From Lytechinus pictus (Eukaryota; Echinodermata; Echinoidea; Temnopleuroida; Toxopneustidae), in NCBI RefSeq assembly GCF_037042905.1, contig NC_087258.1:6426501-6490500 (forward strand): 64,000 bases of DNA, read 5' to 3'. The stretch's first letter is position 1. Every line of letters begins with the position of its first letter. The notes below the pieces were generated by a model that was not told the DNA's origin, ran no database searches, and was given only the letters and a program-made list of their open reading frames with translations. This document shows, piece after piece, positions 1-12,707 of the stretch. Position numbers and translations under genes: made by a program.

Positions 1-460
1 TAAGGAATTAAACAGGAAGTTCACCCTGACAAAAAGTTTATTGTAAAAATAGCAGAAAAAATAATGCAGAAGGTTTGAGAAAAATCCATCCATTTTAATT
101 ATTTGATTTGTGACGTCATATGCGAGCAGCTTTCCTACATCTCGTATGGCAAAAACTCAATGAAATGCCATATTCTCAGAAAATTTACTGTACCTTCAGT
201 ATATCAATAGACAAATAATTTCACACTCATTCCTAAAAAGAAAACAAAAATAAGTCATCACGAATCATTAAAAAATTGAAATATATGTATTTTTATAATA
301 CATAACATATGGGGCAGCTGCTCGTTTATGACATCACAAATCCAGAAATTAAAATAACTTTCTTAAGCTTTGATGGATTTTCTTCAAACCTTCACCAATA
401 TTTTTTCTCCTATTTTTACAACAAACTTTTCTTCAGGGTGAATTTCCCCTTTAATTCCTA
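1..460. mobile_element. Foldback MITE (left end near or at window edge)
   Basis: The first about 130 bp (AATTAAACAGGAAGTTCACC, then a GTGACGTCAT segment) is repeated in reverse complement at 320-460 (TTATGACATCACAAATCC, then GGGTGAATTTCCCCTTTAAT). No ORF. A relative lies at 60170-61105. Confidence 0.7.
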
Positions 461-467
461 CCAGCGG

Positions 468-652
468 GCCGGTTCATAAAGCTGTTCATAAATCAATCTT
501 GAGTGACTTTAAGAAGAACTGGTGATCTTTTCTTGTGGTAAATGATATTCACCATTAAATGTTCATTGGTGATTATTTAACATATAAGAAAGGTTCACCA
601 GTCGTTCTTAAAGCCGCTCTCAACATACGAACAGCTTTATGAAACACCCACC
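468..652. mobile_element. Foldback MITE, GTTCATAAAGCTGTTC family
   Basis: Inverted ends GTTCATAAAGCTGTTC and GAACAGCTTTATGAAAC. Centre contains GGTGATCTTTTCTTGTGGTA. Same family as 31973-32162 and 52247-52445. Confidence 0.65.
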
Positions 653-807
653 AGGACCCCATTGCATGAAAGTTACCATTATGGCAACTTTGCCATCCAA
701 TGGTGTGGAATCCTTGATTTTGACTGGCTGTTGATCATTGTTACCATGGTAGTTACCATTGGATGGTAAAGTTACCATAACAGTAACTTTCATGCAATGG
801 GCCCCTT
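652..807. mobile_element. Foldback MITE, CATTGCATGAAAGTTAC family
   Basis: Inverted arms of about 55 bp (CCCATTGCATGAAAGTTAC and its complement) abut the preceding MITE. The centre has CCTTGATTTTGACTGGCTG, like the copies near 30.3 and 40.6 kb. Confidence 0.65.
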
Positions 808-938
808 GTATCCATTTAACTCGCCTGTGTTGAGTGCAGCACAAAGTGAATAAATAATGCCAAGGCTGGGATTTGAACTTACAACCCTCTGTTTCAAAAT
901 CAGGAGACTAAATCCACTGAGCCACAATGCTCCACAAA
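808..938 (-). mobile_element. tRNA-derived SINE fragment (head and part of body)
   Basis: The minus strand reads GTGGCTCAGTGGATTTAGTC (A-box-like) then GTTCAAATCCC (B box), followed by body sequence shared with the SINEs at 42.8-43.3 kb (GTGCAGCACAA on plus). Confidence 0.65.
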
Positions 939-1929
939 TATTGATATATTGCTATGAAATTCTAATTGATCCTAAAACCTATCTAGATAACATAATAATG
1001 ATTTTTTTTTCTTATTGTAGTTTTCCCTGAAGTCCTCAACCAGGAAGCATTACTCAGGGCCAAATTCTGTTCTTTGAATTTCCATTTCTACTCTCTTTCC
1101 TTCACTTCCCTTATATTTTCCTTGTATACCTTTCAATTATCCTTGTCCTTTATTCAATTTAGAAACGAAAATACAAAGGTCCTTTATTTAAAATGTTCAA
1201 TAATTTTTTTAGTAAAAGAATTTCAATTTACAATTTCCATAACTATTCTTTTTAAAAACAAATTTATATTCTACATGTAGAGGTTTTTTTACGATATAAA
1301 AGATTTTAGGTTGCTTGGTGGTGGAACTGGTGGTAGTTTTTAACTTTTTTCTGATTTATTATAAAGGAAGTGTGACTGAGCCCTGAGTATCATTTCCTGG
1401 TGGACTTCAGGGAAAACTACTACAAGGCTACAAGGTACATTGCCAAACCCTAAGCCAAACCAAAGTTGGGGGATGGCAAACCCTGCCAAACGCCCAAACC
1501 AAACCCAAACATAATGCTTGACTTGCAGCACTACCAAAAGCTTTGGTCTCTGTTTGTTCATGGACTAAAAAAAGAAAATTGCCAAAATGTTAAATTTCAG
1601 ATAACTCATGCAATATTTGGAGCCTTTCGTGTAAAACCATAGTGTGTGTGTAGAATAAATGGGTGAGTAGACATGGGGCACCAATATATCTCAAAATGAT
1701 AGACTGCATTTTTTTTTAAAACAAATTCTTTTTTTTTTGCTTTAATTTGGATGAGATTTTTGGCGCAATATAATAAACAGCACTATACTAGTATGAAGAT
1801 TTTCGTAGAATGTGAAAGAAAGTCATTATTTTAGGTGCAGACATAGAGCCTACATTCATTACATGCTGATTACTACTACCATCTATGATTATGTGGTGGG
1901 AAGGACAAACAAACAAATGTCAGAAATTA
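939..1929. other. Non-coding AT-rich stretch, nothing recognised
   Basis: Only short open frames. TTTTCCCTGAAGTCCTCAACC at 1020 and its near complement around 1400-1420 form a weak inverted pair, perhaps a decayed element. Confidence 0.4.
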
Positions 1930-2990
1930 ATAAATTAACCCTCAGGGGCTCATCTCTGAAAACCATGGATAAGTTAGTTATATCTTTATCCGCCAACCAC
2001 GGAATTAGCTCCAATCTTACTAAACCTGTTTTATGAAAAGCTTCCCAACTACAATTCCTTGATGATGATACTATCATCAGAATTCAGCAGATGAAACGTA
2101 GCCTTTGTTACAAAATAGCCAAATTTTCAAAAAGAAAAACAGTAATAACACTGAAATTATTGTAGTGAATTGGGAAATTAAAAAATAAAATTATATTTGA
2201 AGCAAGATATGCATTGATACATACCTAAACCATGAAGGCTAGAGCATGCCATTGCTGAGAAAATAAAATTATGAATTGATTTCATGACACAAAAATCACA
2301 TGTGGACGCTGAGATGGGTACCACAGGATATCATATTTTCATAGTTTACTGAAGTTAGCTATAAAGAATTACATAATAAGTTTGTAAAATGACTATAACG
2401 ATACCAATTTTTATGATTCCAAACATCAAAGTAGTGCAACATAAATTGTTTTAAGTTATATATTATTTTTTATTATTTTACTATTTCTAGATAACAGTTT
2501 TTGTGGCTTTTTAACCGAACAGTTTTTATAGCTTCTGTGCATTACAATATTGAATGATCTAGCCCACTTGTTTTGCAATGTAATTTCAACTTCTATGATA
2601 TGATTATGTAAGATAATTAGTTTTCAAATTTTGAGGCACTTTTTACATGTAATTAATCTGTCTGAAATACGAAGATTTTGGGGGGAAAAATGACACCTAA
2701 ATATTTTTCAGCTCCTGATGACAAAGCAATGTGATGAAGGGGCATGACATACATTACATATTTGTTTGATATCAAATTTGTCATATTTTATAAGACACAG
2801 TAGATTTTATGATGTTTGGCAAGTGTCAACTTTTCTTCGAATTTCCCTGGTGTACGTGTATTTAAACTTCTGGCCTCAACTGTATATAATCTATCCACAT
2901 TCACAGGGCTCTACTATGCATGTACATGGTCATTACGAAAGAAGTTATGACAGCTTCGGCCTTCGGAGGTGTCATAAATATCACAAGTGA
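1930..2990. mobile_element. Decayed copy (left part) of the 24.3-25.4 kb palindromic DNA element
   Basis: Blocks such as CCGCCAACCACGGAATTAGC and CAGATGAAACGTAGCC run collinear with 24330-25225. The matching right end is at 4320-4465, so a LINE fragment has split the copy. Confidence 0.6.
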
Positions 2991-4250
2991 TATAAGTTTA
3001 TTCAAACCTATCAGGTGATAAAATACAAATATTTAGTACAAAGGTTGGCAAAAAGAATAGAACATGAAAGGTTTTGGACCTCATACATGTAGAAGCAGAG
3101 CTTGTGAAGGGGGCCCCCTTAATATAACAACATAAAAAAACCAAAGGAAGATATATAATACAGCGTTTTCTTTTTATGAATGGATTTCAGAAGAACAGGG
3201 GTAATCCACGGCTTCTTACATTTATTCTTACCACTCAATTCAATCAAAGGGAAATGTAAATTATATAACTTTGAAAAAAATGTCACTAAACTAGTTATAG
3301 TAAACATTGGCATCAAATAAATTATATAAACTAGACCAATCTATGTTAAGATCTTGTCTGAAGTTATCAATTCTTTCTTGAAGGTCAAGTCCACCCCAGA
3401 AAAGGGTTAATTTGAACAATTATAAAGAAAAATCAAACTAGCATAATGCTGAAAATTTCATCAAAATTGGATGTGAAATAAGAAAGTTATCACATTTTAA
3501 ATTTTCACTTATTTTTCACAAGACATTAATATGCACAATCCAGTGACATGCAAATGAGACAGTTATGATGTCCTTCACTCACTATTTATTTTGGTTTTTT
3601 GTTTGAATTATATAATATTTCATTTTTTACAGATTTGTCAATAAGGACCACATTGACAGAATCATATAGCACAGCTAATTCCACAAGTTCAGGGAGGAAT
3701 CAATTGTTGTTTCACTTGACAGTGAGAAAATTAGAATATTTCCTTTTTCATATAATAAGATACAAAATAAATAGTGAGTGGATGACGTCATCAGTCTCCT
3801 TATTTGCAATCCGACCAGGACTTGCGTATAACTGTTTTGTGAAATTAAGCAAAACTTTAACATATCATAACTTTCTTATTTTACAACCGATTTTGATGAA
3901 TTTTCACTGTTATGCCTGTTGGATTTTTCTCTTTTTATTTATATCAACTTTTTGTTGGGATGGACTTGTCCTTCAGTAATAACACGTCTAAACATTTTAC
4001 TTTACTAGTAGTGATTGCTTTGACTTTGTTAATGCTGTAAATTGGCATGTGATCAGAGAAAACAGAACAAAATATTACTGAACAGAAATTGTATTGAACA
4101 CAATCAGTAAATATATTATCAATAAGGGTTGCTCTAGATGAGGTTACGCAAGTTGTATAGCTACACAACGGACTCATTTATATCATCTAGTATTTCATCC
4201 ATTGGAAAAAATTACAAGTATTTTACAAATATTTTAGGAACAAATTTATT
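2991..4250 (-). mobile_element. Internally deleted non-LTR retrotransposon (LINE), interrupted by a MITE
   Basis: On minus, 4177-3980 reads an endonuclease C-terminal segment (ATLIDNIFTD, SDHMPIYSI). After the MITE it resumes at 3316-3119 with the post-endonuclease linker (CKKPWITPVLLKSIHKKKTLYY). The sequence then passes straight to a 3' UTR-like region (GCAGAGCTTGTGAAGGGGGCC on plus) similar to the LINE at 7.0 kb. The reverse transcriptase is missing. A CR1/L2/Jockey-like assignment is inferred from these segments. Confidence 0.65.
3383..3976. mobile_element. MITE, AAGGTCAAGTCCACCCC family
   Basis: Ends AAGGTCAAGTCCACCCCAG and GGGATGGACTTGTCCTT are inverted repeats. The interior shares TTTCATCAAAATTGGATGTG and its inverse. 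Inserted inside the LINE fragment; relatives at 21.5-22.9 and 50.6-52.2 kb. Confidence 0.75.
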
Positions 4251-4319
4251 AGGTCAATTAGAATGTTAATGTCCTACATCGAAGAGGTCATCTACGGTGC
4301 GGAGTGATTTGTATACATT

Positions 4320-4465
4320 GGACACTTTGCATTTAATAGTCAGGTTGCTAGTCCGAATCTTAGCAAAGAGGGCTCCGTGAAACAATTAGCGGACAAGTAG
4401 CCCACTACAGTAACTCTGATTTAGTCAAGAAGTTAGACTTATGGTGTTGAGAAACAGGTCCCAGG
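4320..4465. mobile_element. Right end of the split 24.3-kb-type element
   Basis: TTAGCGGACAAGTAGC, TCAAGAAGTTAGACTTAT and GTGTTGAGAAACAGGTCCCA match 25240-25352. Confidence 0.6.
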
Positions 4466-4734
4466 ATAATTAGATCTATCCCTGTCACCTATCACTCACG
4501 TCTCAAGGAAAAAGAATGCCAATGTTGGACTTCATTAGACTCCATCACCCATATCATGTCCAACAAAATCAAATAAATTACAAGCATTTCAACCACAGAA
4601 AAGTACAGGCATAACAGATAAAGTAGACAGCCACGTCAGCAACGGATTGTGGGATACTGCTTTATTGAGGGAGAGCAAAAGTGGAAAGCCTATATCAATT
4701 ATATTAAAACTAGCACATCAATGATGTGGATCTC

Positions 4735-5907
4735 ATCCGGCATCTCGCAACAAAATTTAACACAATTTTAATTTCAGCCCAGTTGACACTGTAGTGAATT
4801 ATATTGGTGACATAAATTGAGGATATAGAATTGAAATTGATGAAGAAATGACATAGAATCATTTTTTGTGATCTATGAATAAATTTCATATAAATTAAGC
4901 ATAAATAACTTTCTAGACAAAATTTCTTAAATCTGTGTAGAACCTTGGTGAACCTCATGAAGCTCTCAGATGGAACAAAAATAATCAAAATCAATCAACA
5001 AATAAATAATTTTTGTGAGTTTTGAAAATATATAAATAAATTAGCATATTTAATGAATTTCAAAATTCTGTGTTGAAATTTTGTATCACCATCTCGAGCT
5101 ATCATATAAAGCAAACAAAATTGAAATTGATCAACAAATGAGGAAGAACATTTTTTTGTGATTTATGAATAAATTTTGCATAAATTAGCATTATTTTCCA
5201 GACAAAATTTCAAAATTTTCTGGACAAGTTTGGTGAACCTCATGCAGCTCTACCAGATGGAAGAAAAAAAATCAAAATCTGTCAACAAATGAAGAAGAGG
5301 CATTTTCTGTGATTTATGAATAAATTTCGCATAAATTAGCATAAATAATTTTCTACTTAAAATTTCAAAATTCAAAAATATGAATAAATTAATTTCGCAT
5401 AAATTAGCATAAGAATTGTTCTAGTCAAAATTTCAAAATTCTGTGGAGACGTTTGGTGAACCTCATGAAGCTATACCAGATGGAAGAAAAAAAATCAAAA
5501 TCGGTCAACAAATAAAGAAGAAGCATTTTATGTGAATTTTTTAAAATATGCATACCGGGTAAATTAATTTCGCATAAATAAGCATTAAAATTGTTCTGGT
5601 CAAAATTTCAACATTCTGTGTAAAAGTTTGGTGAACCTCATGAAGCTCTACCAGATGGAAGCAACAAATTCAAAATCGGTCAACAAATAAAGAAGAAGCA
5701 TTTTTTTGTGAATTTTGAAAAATGCGCATAAATTAGCAATAATTTCAAAATTCTGTGTAGAAGTTTTGAATCCCCACCTAGTGCTATCATATAAACAGAA
5801 TTGAAATTGGGAAGAAGTAGCATTTTGAAATTGTGGACGGACGACAGACGACGGACGCCACGCCACGGCATAAGCTCATTTGGCCCTTCGGGCCGGACGA
5901 GCTAAAA
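4735..5907. repeat. Diverged tandem repeat in a DNA element with a CG-rich terminus
   Basis: Units of about 160-190 bp recur (GTGAACCTCATGAAGCTCTA, ATCAAAATCGGTCAACAAAT, TAAATTTCGCATAAATTAGC) at about 4930, 5220, 5450 and 5630. The block ends in GGACGGACGACAGACGACGG then CGGCATAAGCTCATTTGGCC, an ending I recall from marine invertebrate repeats. No long ORF. Confidence 0.65.
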
Positions 5908-6355
5908 ATTAGAAAAGGCCATGGCGTTGCCGCTGCAACAGGAGGATATGCGTCTTGTAGCTTGGCAAAAAACAAAGTACAAGATGGCAACGTAAACATC
6001 GTCAATTTTTTTCGGTCTTCTCAAAATATTTTTCTCGGTTTTTTATGAATTGTTGTTTAAAAATGAAATCAACATCGTATTAATGTCGGAAATGAAGTTG
6101 TATCCCATCATTTAGGGCTAGATCTTTTAGAAGGAAAGTAGAAATCTCGGGGGTGATAATTTCAGCTTTTTTCACGGTACACGCACATGAATGGGACACA
6201 ATTCTTGGCTCCGTGGAGAGTAAGTTACTAAGTACACATTAGTGAAAGGAGCTTCCTGGCTAGTTGGGGGGGGGGGGTTGTATTGTTAACCCCCTAATGG
6301 CAGCTGCACAATCGCGAGCCGTCTGTGTACAAGAAATGAACAAAAAATGTTAATA

Positions 6356-6947
6356 TTAAAGGAGAATGAAACCCTTGAAACCAGCTGAATCCATATCAAA
6401 AAGAAAAATCAAAGAAACATATTGTTGAAAGTTTGAGGAATATTGAATGAATAATAAGAAAGTTATGAGCATTTGAATATTGAGATCACTAATGCCATGT
6501 AAATCCTCCCATTGGCAATGCGACCAAGATCTGTGATGTCACACACGTACAACTCCCTCATTACTTTAGTACTTATTTCACTTATATTCTCACTTTTATA
6601 GAGTCTATCACAAGGTGAGGTGTTCTCTTTATGAGAGGACAAGTACAGAGGTTTCACAACATTATATCATTGATGAATCGTTTGTCATATGATTAGAATG
6701 AGCAAAAAGAGATGTTTTGGGGTATATTTTCAGTGTCCAAAAGGGGAGAGTTGTTCATCTGTGACATCATAGATCTTGGTCGCATTGCCAATGGGAGGAT
6801 CTTCATAGCATTAGTGATCTCGACATTCAAATGCTCATAACTCTTCTATTGCTAGTCCTATTTTACTCAAACTTTTGTTGATCTTATTCTTTGATTTTTC
6901 TGCTTTCACAAAAGCTAACTTGCTCCAAGAGTTTAATTCTCCTTTAA
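6356..6947. mobile_element. Foldback MITE with TA target duplication
   Basis: Arms of about 190 bp begin TTAAAGGAGAATGAAAC and end AATTCTCCTTTAA. Both carry GCAATGCGACCAAGATCT or its inverse. TA flanks both ends (6354-6355, 6948-6949), as in Tc1/mariner-type insertions. Confidence 0.75.
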
Positions 6948-7027
6948 TATTTTAATAAATAAAAAACTCCTTGAAACCAAGCCTTGAAATAAGCGGGCGC
7001 TGAGCACAAATTTGTGCTCATAAAGCC

Positions 7028-8473
7028 ATCAATTTATTTATTTATTGATATATTCATATTCCACAATCATCAAAGTACATTTATAATAAATCATTTTAAC
7101 ACTGAAAAAAATGCATAACACACAGGATTGAAACGTAGCAATGAAATGAAAAAAGTGGAGGGGCCTACTAAAAAGCAAAGCTTGTAAAATGTAGACCCCC
7201 TATCAAAATTTTATACAAGGGTAATATGATATAAGTAGAGTAAAATAATCAGCAAAATTCTATAAAATTATATATAAACACTGTAACACAAATGTATTTA
7301 CACTATATACAAAATTAAATATTGACTTTAAAACAATCAATACTACCGTGGGTAAGTATGAGGTTCACAAAATATTGGATTGAATCAATAAGAATTCAGA
7401 ATAATTTTTTTGATGAGTAATTTAAATCGGTTTAGATTAGCTGCCTCTTTTATTACTCTGTCCAGAGAATTCCAGAGTTTTGGTCCTGTGAAAAATACAG
7501 TTTTGCTAGAAAATACTGTTCTACTTTTGGGTAAGTGATAGTCATTTGAATGTCTCATATTATATGAATGTAAAGTATTGTTTCTCATAAATTTCTTTTG
7601 TAGGACATTAGGTACACTATTTCTATCTAGCTTATACATGAATTGGAATAGTTGCAAGCGGTACAGGTCATTGACTTTAAGGATACGTTTATGACGAAAC
7701 AATTCATCTGTATGAGCTCTAAAGGACATATTGCATATTATTCTCAGTACTTTTTTCTGAAGTAGCAAGACTTTATTGAGTCTCGTTTGAGAGGCATTAC
7801 CCCATGCCAGAATTCCATAATTAAGATATGGTAGAATTAATGCACAATACAACATGGATAGCGCCTGTGCTGGAAGAGCGTTTTTAAGCTTATTGATGAC
7901 TCCAATATTTCTTGCCACAGTTTTGCAAATATTGTTGATATGAGCATTCCACATAAGCTTGTGATCAATAGTAAGACCTAAGAATTTTGTTGTTTGCACT
8001 TCTTTGATTTCAGTATTATCTAAAAGTATTTGATGCGGTAGATGTTTCAATGAATGACTAAAAAGCATATAATTAGTTTTTTGCAGATTCAATGACAGTT
8101 TGTTGGCTTTAATCCAGTTTGTTACTTTTTTAAATTCTGCATTCATAGTGCTCACAAGTACATGTGGATCATGATGTGTAAAGAAAATATTGGAATCATC
8201 AGCAAAGAGAATCAATGAGAGAACATGAGATGAATTTTTCATATCATTAACATAAAGTACAAATAGCAAAGGGCCAAGAATACTGGCCTTGTTGGAGATT
8301 CTGATTCATTTACTGTAACAAACTGAATTCTATCAGTAAGATAACTCCTAAACCATTGTAAAGCTGTCCCTCTGATACCGTAATTTGATAGCTTACATAA
8401 TAGTATTTCATGATCTATTGTATCAAACGCTTTTGAGAAGTCAAGGAATAACCCTACGCCCATAAATTGCGCC
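7028..8473 (-). mobile_element. 5'-truncated LINE with reverse transcriptase, broken
   Basis: The minus frame from about 8460 reads [20 protein letters not shown] and [13 protein letters not shown] (RT fingers/palm). A frame break near 8285 removes the expected GVPQGS region; it then continues from 8269 as [18 protein letters not shown] (catalytic), KTKFLGL-like TTKFLGLTID and the C-terminal YLNYGILAWG and FTGPKLWNSLD segments, ending at 7385. A 3' UTR with an A-rich (TAAA)n tail follows. CATAAAGCC at 7019-7027 and 8474-8482 is a 9-bp target duplication. CR1/L2/Jockey-type by appearance. Confidence 0.85.
7385..8269 (-). pseudogene. Reverse transcriptase ORF of the truncated LINE
   Basis: 294 codons open from within the RT palm to the ORF2 end. 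LILFADDSNIFF holds the catalytic FADD. It lacks the N-terminal RT and all endonuclease sequence, so it is a dead fragment. The upstream part (8460-8290) is in another frame. Confidence 0.85.
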
Positions 8474-8482
8474 CATAAAGCC

Positions 8483-9812
8483 CCAAAATCATCAAAATTT
8501 TGACGACCGGGCGCAAATAATTTCCAGGTAATTGCGCCCGCCGTGAGTGAGCAGTGAAGCCATATCATCCATGTAATTTAAATATCTGAAAAGCCAAAAT
8601 CAAGTAACTTTCAATTTACAATAAGCAGTTTCAAATTTCCAAGTGCGTCTTTTTTTCTGTACCATGAAAAGTGAGCTACGTCCGTCTTTTTTTTTCTGTA
8701 ATACATGTGCGCGCGTGCTTCCGGTAGCGGTTTTTCCATACTTCACCATGTGCAATTTCTAAAGCACACATTTCCAGTTGGGATATCACAATTCTGCGAT
8801 ATAGTAATTCGAATTGCACAGGAGATAAATCCCTATTCACAGCACATACGATATGCGAGTCTTTTATCCTCAGTCGCCGACTTTGCTTGTCAAAACAGAG
8901 CCTTAATAATCCAAAATCACTTAGCTTATAGTTGTGAATTATAGCTTTTTAATTTCTTTCTTGGAGAGGGGTAAATATCAGACAATAAATCATCAAACAA
9001 GGCTCCATCTAAAAAAAAATAGGACGCCGTGCACTTGAGTGTGGTGTTAGCTATCCAGTTTGAGCTCATGTTCTCTGCCAGAGCTCTGGGTGAGAATTTT
9101 ATCAGTAATGGCCCAAGTGATGGTGATTTTCCATTTCAGATAGAGTTTAGATTTCATGTTAATTTTTGAAAACTGTCAAAAAACTTTATGATTTCTTCAT
9201 TGTGATGAATATTTAAGTTATTAGTGAATACATTTTCACCGAATTTAGACTCTCCAAAAATGAAAGGCATTTTCTGTGGAGATCTGCGTTTTCAAATAAC
9301 TTGTGAAAAACTTAAGGTACATGAACCTACAATACATACATAGCCTGTGGCTATGTGCTGGAATTTGAATAGACTGAGTTAGATATTGATTTCATTTCTT
9401 TAACATAATTTATATGCAATCCAAGTGCACCTCACAGTCACAATCACACACAAACACTCACCCACACCCGTGATTCTAACCATGAAAAAAACCTTAACAA
9501 TTATTAATTTTTTCTAAATTTACTATTATTTGATCTGAATTCTCTCTTTCTCCATCTCTCTCTCTTTTTTATATTTTTATTTATTCATTTATTTAGATTT
9601 TTTTTTTGGGGGGGGAGGGTTCATTGTTCGCGGTTTATCAAAGATGAAAAATAAATAAGCCCATGTGTGTGTGGTTGTAAAGGGGATGTGGAGTGAGGGT
9701 GTCAAAACACACTTTAACATTTATTTAAAATCTGATTTCTTAAATGTTTGAATAACCCCAATTCTTAGCATGCTATTCATGTACTAATTAAAAAATTGCA
9801 GGAGCTGCGCTA
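8483..9812. other. Intergenic sequence, no gene recognised
   Basis: Contains TTGCGCCCG-type pieces at 8510-8545 that pair with GCGGGCGC at 6990, suggesting that the LINE inserted into an older element. A CT-rich run and T/G homopolymers lie at 9540-9620. No supported ORF. Confidence 0.4.
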
Positions 9813-9814
9813 GA

Positions 9815-9925
9815 CAGCTGGCAGCCGTCTGTTTCGAGGAGTTTTTTAACTTTTTTTTTATTTTAATTTCTCCTCGTACACAGACGGCTCGCTAGCGTGC
9901 AACCACCATTAGGGGACTTGCAATG
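9815..9925. repeat. Short foldback with ACAGACGGC arms
   Basis: GCCGTCTGTTTCGAGGAG pairs with CTCCTCGTACACAGACGGC around a T-rich loop. A related block in opposite orientation (CCGTCTGTGTAC) lies at 6280-6340. Confidence 0.5.
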
Positions 9926-10184
9926 CAAAATCCCCCCGTCGGGGACCTTCAATTTTTGTCTTTAATGAATAAAAATTTTGAAAATTAAGGCGACCAAAAT
10001 GCAAATTAATATTCCCTCTTGGCATTAATTGCCAAAAAACGGAGAAAAATCAAGTTAAAAGGAACAAAAACAGTGACTTACCTCGGCTGTCGCGCAAATT
10101 CACTTCCCCGTTTTATCCGATCTTAAGTACATAAACATATTGCCATTGAGTCCCCTGTACAGATCGCGCTAGAACTTCGGTCTC

Positions 10185-10425
10185 TGTATTTGGTGAGTGA
10201 AGCCAACGGAGTTCAGCTGAACAACCAACATAACAGAGACCGAAGCTTTTGGTCTAGAGCTGCGCTTACTATAAACAAATTTGCGGTGTGGTTCACCGTT
10301 ATATATATATTTTTTTAATTGCCCCCGGTTCCTGTAAAAAGCCCGTGAGCCGGGGGCAATTTTTTTTGAAAAATTGCCCCTGGTCTGCAGCTGCTTTATT
10401 TCAAGGCTTGCTTGAAACAGACGGC
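10185..10425. repeat. Two small inverted repeats
   Basis: CTTCGGTCTCTGT pairs with ACAGAGACCGAAG (10193-10245). TTGCCCCCGG pairs with CCGGGGGCAA (10320-10362), followed by TTATTTCAAGGCTTGC, which is inverted at 6975-6995. Confidence 0.5.
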
Positions 10426-11527
10426 TGTCTTATCTTTTTGCCAACAATCATCACTCCTCACAATTATCTGCAAATGATCCATAGACTCTAGTCCTATAGG
10501 TTCATAGGGTTTAGTATCAATCATGCTGCACTGAATTCTAACAAGTATCATATCAATAGCAAGAATATGAACAGCCACCGCCCCAACACTGTCCAAACTA
10601 TAAAAGAGTAATTTCATTTCACGGCGCGTGCGATGCTTATACACCCATGTCCCTACGAGGATACCATAATTCCGTGATACGATAATATGAATTGCACAAG
10701 TGCTAAAAAACGGGCCTTGCACATACGTTGGGCCCGGTACGAATATACTCACCTCACAGTGAAACTATATTTAGTGAGTCAACTCCAGTCGTCAGACAGT
10801 CAGACTCAGAGCGACTCCTCTCCTTTTCGTTTCGACAAATTGAAACAAATAGGTTACCGTTAATAATGAAAGTACAATAATGACACTTGTTTCTAAACAA
10901 CAAATAAGAAGAACGACATAATACCGAATTACTTACAAATTTGGAGACCTTTTCTTTCAAGATAATTGTAATGTCGGCTCAGCTCAGATATATATATGTG
11001 TGAGAAAAAGATGCCGCGAAACGGTACGTCATCGCTCGGGATTTCCCCGGCCGCTGGCTGCGCGTTGCGTTGGATAAGATTTTCTTAGAATGATAAAGAT
11101 TTCACAATTATCCTCGCAACTACTAGTATCTGAATGAGGCGAGATAAATAACTTAACTTGTCAAAAACAAAACAATACGAAATAAGTAAAATAACATTTA
11201 GATTAACCTAATTTATAAAAAGATTTTTTTATAGCCCGAGGCCTACATGAAAATCTAACTTTTACAAATGTTAACATACTCGACAGACAATGACATCATA
11301 CTGTATTTCCCCTTATCCTTTCCTTCAATATATTCCTTTCCTTTGTCCACCGCACTTCTTAATGTTGTACCTCATTCTTTCTCCGTGGGTTGAGCGCCCC
11401 CCCCCCCCGACCCCTTCCCACTGTCGTTCATTTGCTTATTGATTCACTTTGGACCATTCCGAGAAAAAAAAAATCATGTTTTTTTATTCTCACTTACTGC
11501 AATGATACGTAGGCTATACGTACTATC
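10426..11527. other. Intergenic sequence, no gene recognised
   Basis: Low-complexity C run at 11399-11410 and short frames only. Confidence 0.35.
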
Positions 11528-12425
11528 ATGTGAACATAAAATTGGGTATAAAAGAAATCATCATCATCATCCGTTAAAGTACAGTCCACCAGGTTCAGGT
11601 AGTGTATCATCGTACTGTCTACCTGTCCTCATTTTTTCTGTAAATTTTTTTTTCAAACTTTTGATTATTATTGTGGACCTACATGTAACCCGTTTTGCAA
11701 GCAAACTTAAATGAATCCAATCTCTTCTGAATAAAAAAGTGATTTTTCTTTGCCACTTTAATTCACATTTTAATTAATTTCGAATTTTCTTTGGTATCAT
11801 CAGAGCGACTAAAAATCTATAGGTTTTGAGAAAGAAAACAATGAAATTTTCGAAAAATGGACCTAACCCATTTTGACGATTGAGCTCTTCAGAAGAGTTT
11901 GGTTGCAAAAGTGGTTGTAGGTCCACTCCAAGAAAATCATTTTTTATTATTATTCTCCCATATTGCAATATTCTTATGCGACACTAAATTTTCATGATAC
12001 CCTACCATGAAACATAAAATTGGGTATAAAAGAAATCTACCTGTCTTCATATTGTTTTAAATATTCTTTTCCAAAACATTTCTTTGTGAAACTAGCCCTT
12101 TTGAAACAGGGACCTATCCACGGAGGATTAGGGATTGTTACTGGGCCGGTGCTTAGCATTGTCACAGTACCCCCAGTAACAAATCCTCCATGGCCAGGTC
12201 CATGTTTTGAAACCAAACTGAAATGGGCCTAACCCCTTTTGAAAAAAAAAAAATATTTTTCTTTGCCATTTTTTGTTTTTGATGGGAATTTCAACTTTTC
12301 TTTGGTATCATCTTATAGAGGTACTTAAAATCTATACATTGAGACAAACAAATCAAATTTGATGAAAAGTGGACCTAACCCCTATTGCAACTGAGCTCTT
12401 CATAATACACTTCCTGCGCTGCTAT
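11528..12425. repeat. About 480-bp diverged direct duplication
   Basis: ACATAAAATTGGGTATAAAA occurs at 11533 and 12010. Both halves then share TACCTGTC, CTAAAAATCTATA and GTGGACCTAACCC-type blocks and GAGCTCTTCA. The second half carries an inserted small hairpin (12119-12190, GGAGGATTAGGGATTGTTAC and its near-complement). Confidence 0.55.
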
Positions 12426-12707
12426 GTTTCTTAGCTGGTATCTTTATTGTATAATTTTTTTTCAACATACACTCAATTGTGTATGATTCTTATTTGATTT
12501 AAAAAAATATTTATTAATTTCGTTCGTATCGATATTACAGCTGATAGATCATCAGGTATTCTTGTTTGCTTATTTATTTATATGTATTTTATTATTTATA
12601 GGGCCTATGATTAAAATTGATAATGACATGAACCAATGAATCTTAAGTCTTTCTTCTTTCTTTCGTTTGCTCCTTCATCTTCCGGAGCGGTCTTACATGC
12701 ACACTAA

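Noticed and set aside
3599..3979. 126-codon plus ORF
   Set aside because: Lies within a MITE; the same reading recurs at 50787 in another MITE copy and shows no domain.
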